Origin: Stratiolaelaps scimitus
Taxonomy: Eukaryota; Arthropoda; Arachnida; Mesostigmata; Laelapidae
Direction: 5' to 3'
DNA length: 64,000 nt
NCBI GenBank assembly: GCA_019614645.1
Contig: JABWDB010000002.1
Coordinates: 13,987,501-14,051,500 of the forward strand
Shown: piece after piece, positions 62,421 through 64,000 of the stretch
Numbering within the stretch: position 1 is the first letter of the stretch
Layout of the letters: each line of letters opens with the position of its first letter
Translations under genes and position numbers: made by a program
The notes under the pieces: model-generated
Seen by the model: the letters and a program-made list of their open reading frames with translations, nothing else
The model's database searches: none
Told to the model about the DNA's origin: nothing

Positions 62421-62437
62421 ATATATATATATATATA
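62421..62437. repeat. TA microsatellite
   Basis: Short pure AT run. Confidence 0.85.
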
Positions 62438-63460
62438 CAGAATAGGGCAGAATAGGCTGTCCATTGGTGCGATGAATGACCCGATATTATAGATATTACA
62501 AGCACAATACAGCACACAGCAAATGTGTTATTATGATACAAAGCTATAATACATGATGATGCATCGAATGCAGATCGCGCCGAATGACGGCCTCAATTGG
62601 AATAAACCTTATCCGCAGTACGCGAAGGGTAGGAGAGCGCCTAGCAAACGGGATGACCGTGAGAGATTCTCGACTTTCGAAACATCTGAATGCCGACCGG
62701 TACCAAGGCCTATGAAGGCACAAGCTGTATACTCACACTATATACTCGTCTGATACCGGCTTTCGCTTATATTTCCTATCGTATGCTCGAAAACAGCAAA
62801 TATATAGCCTGCGCCTATACCAGCATCTATGGAGTTAATGTACTCGTATTGTTCACTTAACATCCACCGGCTCACCGGGCCTTGACATCAAACTTGAAAT
62901 GTAGTTCATTTTCGCTACTAGTGTCGTTTACACTATAATGAGAAGAACTCGTAAAGCGGATGGATCGACCATTCTTCATTCAGTCATCCATTTGTTATGA
63001 ATTGCCTGCTGTATTTCTATTATATAATGAACGATGCTGGAAGCGCTCGGCTCACATCATGCGGTAAGCAGAGCAGCAGTCGAACAAGCCGTTGTTTCGT
63101 TCTGCAAGCTCTGCGGACCTGACTGGTTATTCATTAATGACAACTAGCACAATAGAGTCCACATTTATCATATACGATAACGCAATGAAGTACAACTACT
63201 CTGTTGTTGAAGCCAAGGGAGGTTATCATTGCATTCACGGCATTATTATTGTCTTAAGAAGAGATGAGAGAGAGTCAGCGGTTGACATAGGTTCCACCTC
63301 GGAGGGGCCATCCATGGAAGGGTTTGAACATGGGATATCAGCTCAAGGTGTATACGTCCGATAATACCGACGTCACCGCCTAGGAGATCATGTGTGTACA
63401 TCAATAGTGGTAACTATATATTTGTCGCTCAAGCTGTTTCTCGCTGATGGACAATGGTCA

Positions 63461-63562
63461 TAATAATAATCATCATCATTATTATAATTATTACGATTTT
63501 AATTATTACAATAATAATATTATAATTATTACGATTATAATTATTATAATTATTAGGATTAT
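63461..63562. repeat. AT-rich tract of ATT/AAT units
   Basis: About 100 bp of TAATTATTA-like units with occasional G or C, low complexity on both strands. It explains the Ile/Asn runs in a minus-strand ORF that spans it. Confidence 0.85.
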
Positions 63563-64000
63563 AAACAGTCCGGCAACAATTATACCCAGAGAACGCATAT
63601 GGTAATGAAGAGGTTTTAACTTGAATATAGAAGACTTTGTGACCGACATCACATGTACTGACTAATAGAGCAGCAATCTCCCCCCAACTGTACGCTGATA
63701 AACACAATAGTTGTTTGAAGTATCCTCCTTTACGTCTATCGTCCATAAACGTTATTGTCATTATCACTATTTTAACAAGGTTCGATACTGCAGCGATAGA
63801 TGTACATGAGGACAAAGGTGAATAAATTCTAAACTCTGCACCCACCTCAATAGAAAGTTGTGCATTGAATCAGACTGCGTCTTTTCAACATTTTGTTACA
63901 AGGAATTAGACCTCTGTTGAAAGCTGACAGACTCCTCTGTTAAAATGCTATCAGAGATGCATTCATATCCGGTTCAGCGTTCAGCGAAAATCAAGCAAAA

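Larger units (their letters stand above)
58600..64000. other. Gene-poor stretch
   Basis: GC-rich to about 59.2 kb, with a + frame (CHEAAE-like CKEAAEATASLRSHG at 58672-58932) that may hold the next exon of the 58 kb candidate gene, not delimited. Beyond that, trinucleotide and TA repeats dominate. No supported exon. Confidence 0.4.

Noticed and set aside
1..64000. tRNA, rRNA, snRNA genes and CRISPR arrays
   Set aside because: I looked for B-box-like GGTTCGA motifs with a matching acceptor stem and for regularly spaced direct repeats and found none; the organism is eukaryotic so CRISPR is not expected.

Overview
The window is nuclear DNA of a multicellular eukaryote, most likely an arthropod. 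Intact genes are absent, and what can be supported is short open segments bounded by GT/AG splice signals, many pure microsatellites (about twenty TA runs, plus TC/GA, CAG/CTG, TTG and AAT runs), and decayed retroelement pieces. There are no operons, Shine-Dalgarno sites or CRISPR arrays. The texture, and a single recognisable exon of ceramide glucosyltransferase, would fit a chelicerate such as a parasitiform mite. That placement is an inference; the sequence alone does not prove it.

Layout. 1-8.7 kb is microsatellite-rich noncoding DNA. 8.7-10.8 kb holds unexplained sequence ending in a heavily mutated Ty3/gypsy-type integrase on the + strand (about 10.19-10.70 kb). At 12.41-12.55 kb on the - strand lies the one confident coding feature, an exon of the glucosylceramide synthase gene (UGCG/GlcT); I could not find its other exons in the window. 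At 13.27-13.69 kb (-) there are two phase-compatible candidate exons with a hydrophobic stretch. 14-25 kb is mixed noncoding DNA with a striking perfect 22-bp stem-loop at 19.84-19.90 kb. Candidate exons on the - strand follow at 25.25-25.50 and 29.14-29.25 kb. 29.5-32 kb and 35.4-38.6 kb are GC-richer, with many overlapping ORFs in all frames that cannot be ranked by eye. A truncated non-LTR retrotransposon remnant sits at 44.9-45.4 kb (+). The interval 46.3-49.9 kb (-) has a small exon with very good splice sites, a putative multi-pass membrane protein locus (46.75-47.67 kb) and a putative first coding exon (49.66-49.88 kb). 52.53-52.73 kb (+) resembles a decayed BED zinc finger. 53.46-54.05 kb (-) is a 194-codon ORF with three hydrophobic segments. 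57.99-58.60 kb (+) has two phase-compatible candidate exons.

No functional pathway can be reconstructed from the window. The glucosyltransferase would make glucosylceramide from ceramide and UDP-glucose in the Golgi; every other candidate is unassigned. All exon calls except the first rest on ORF plus splice-site consensus, which also occurs by chance at this density, so their confidences are kept low.
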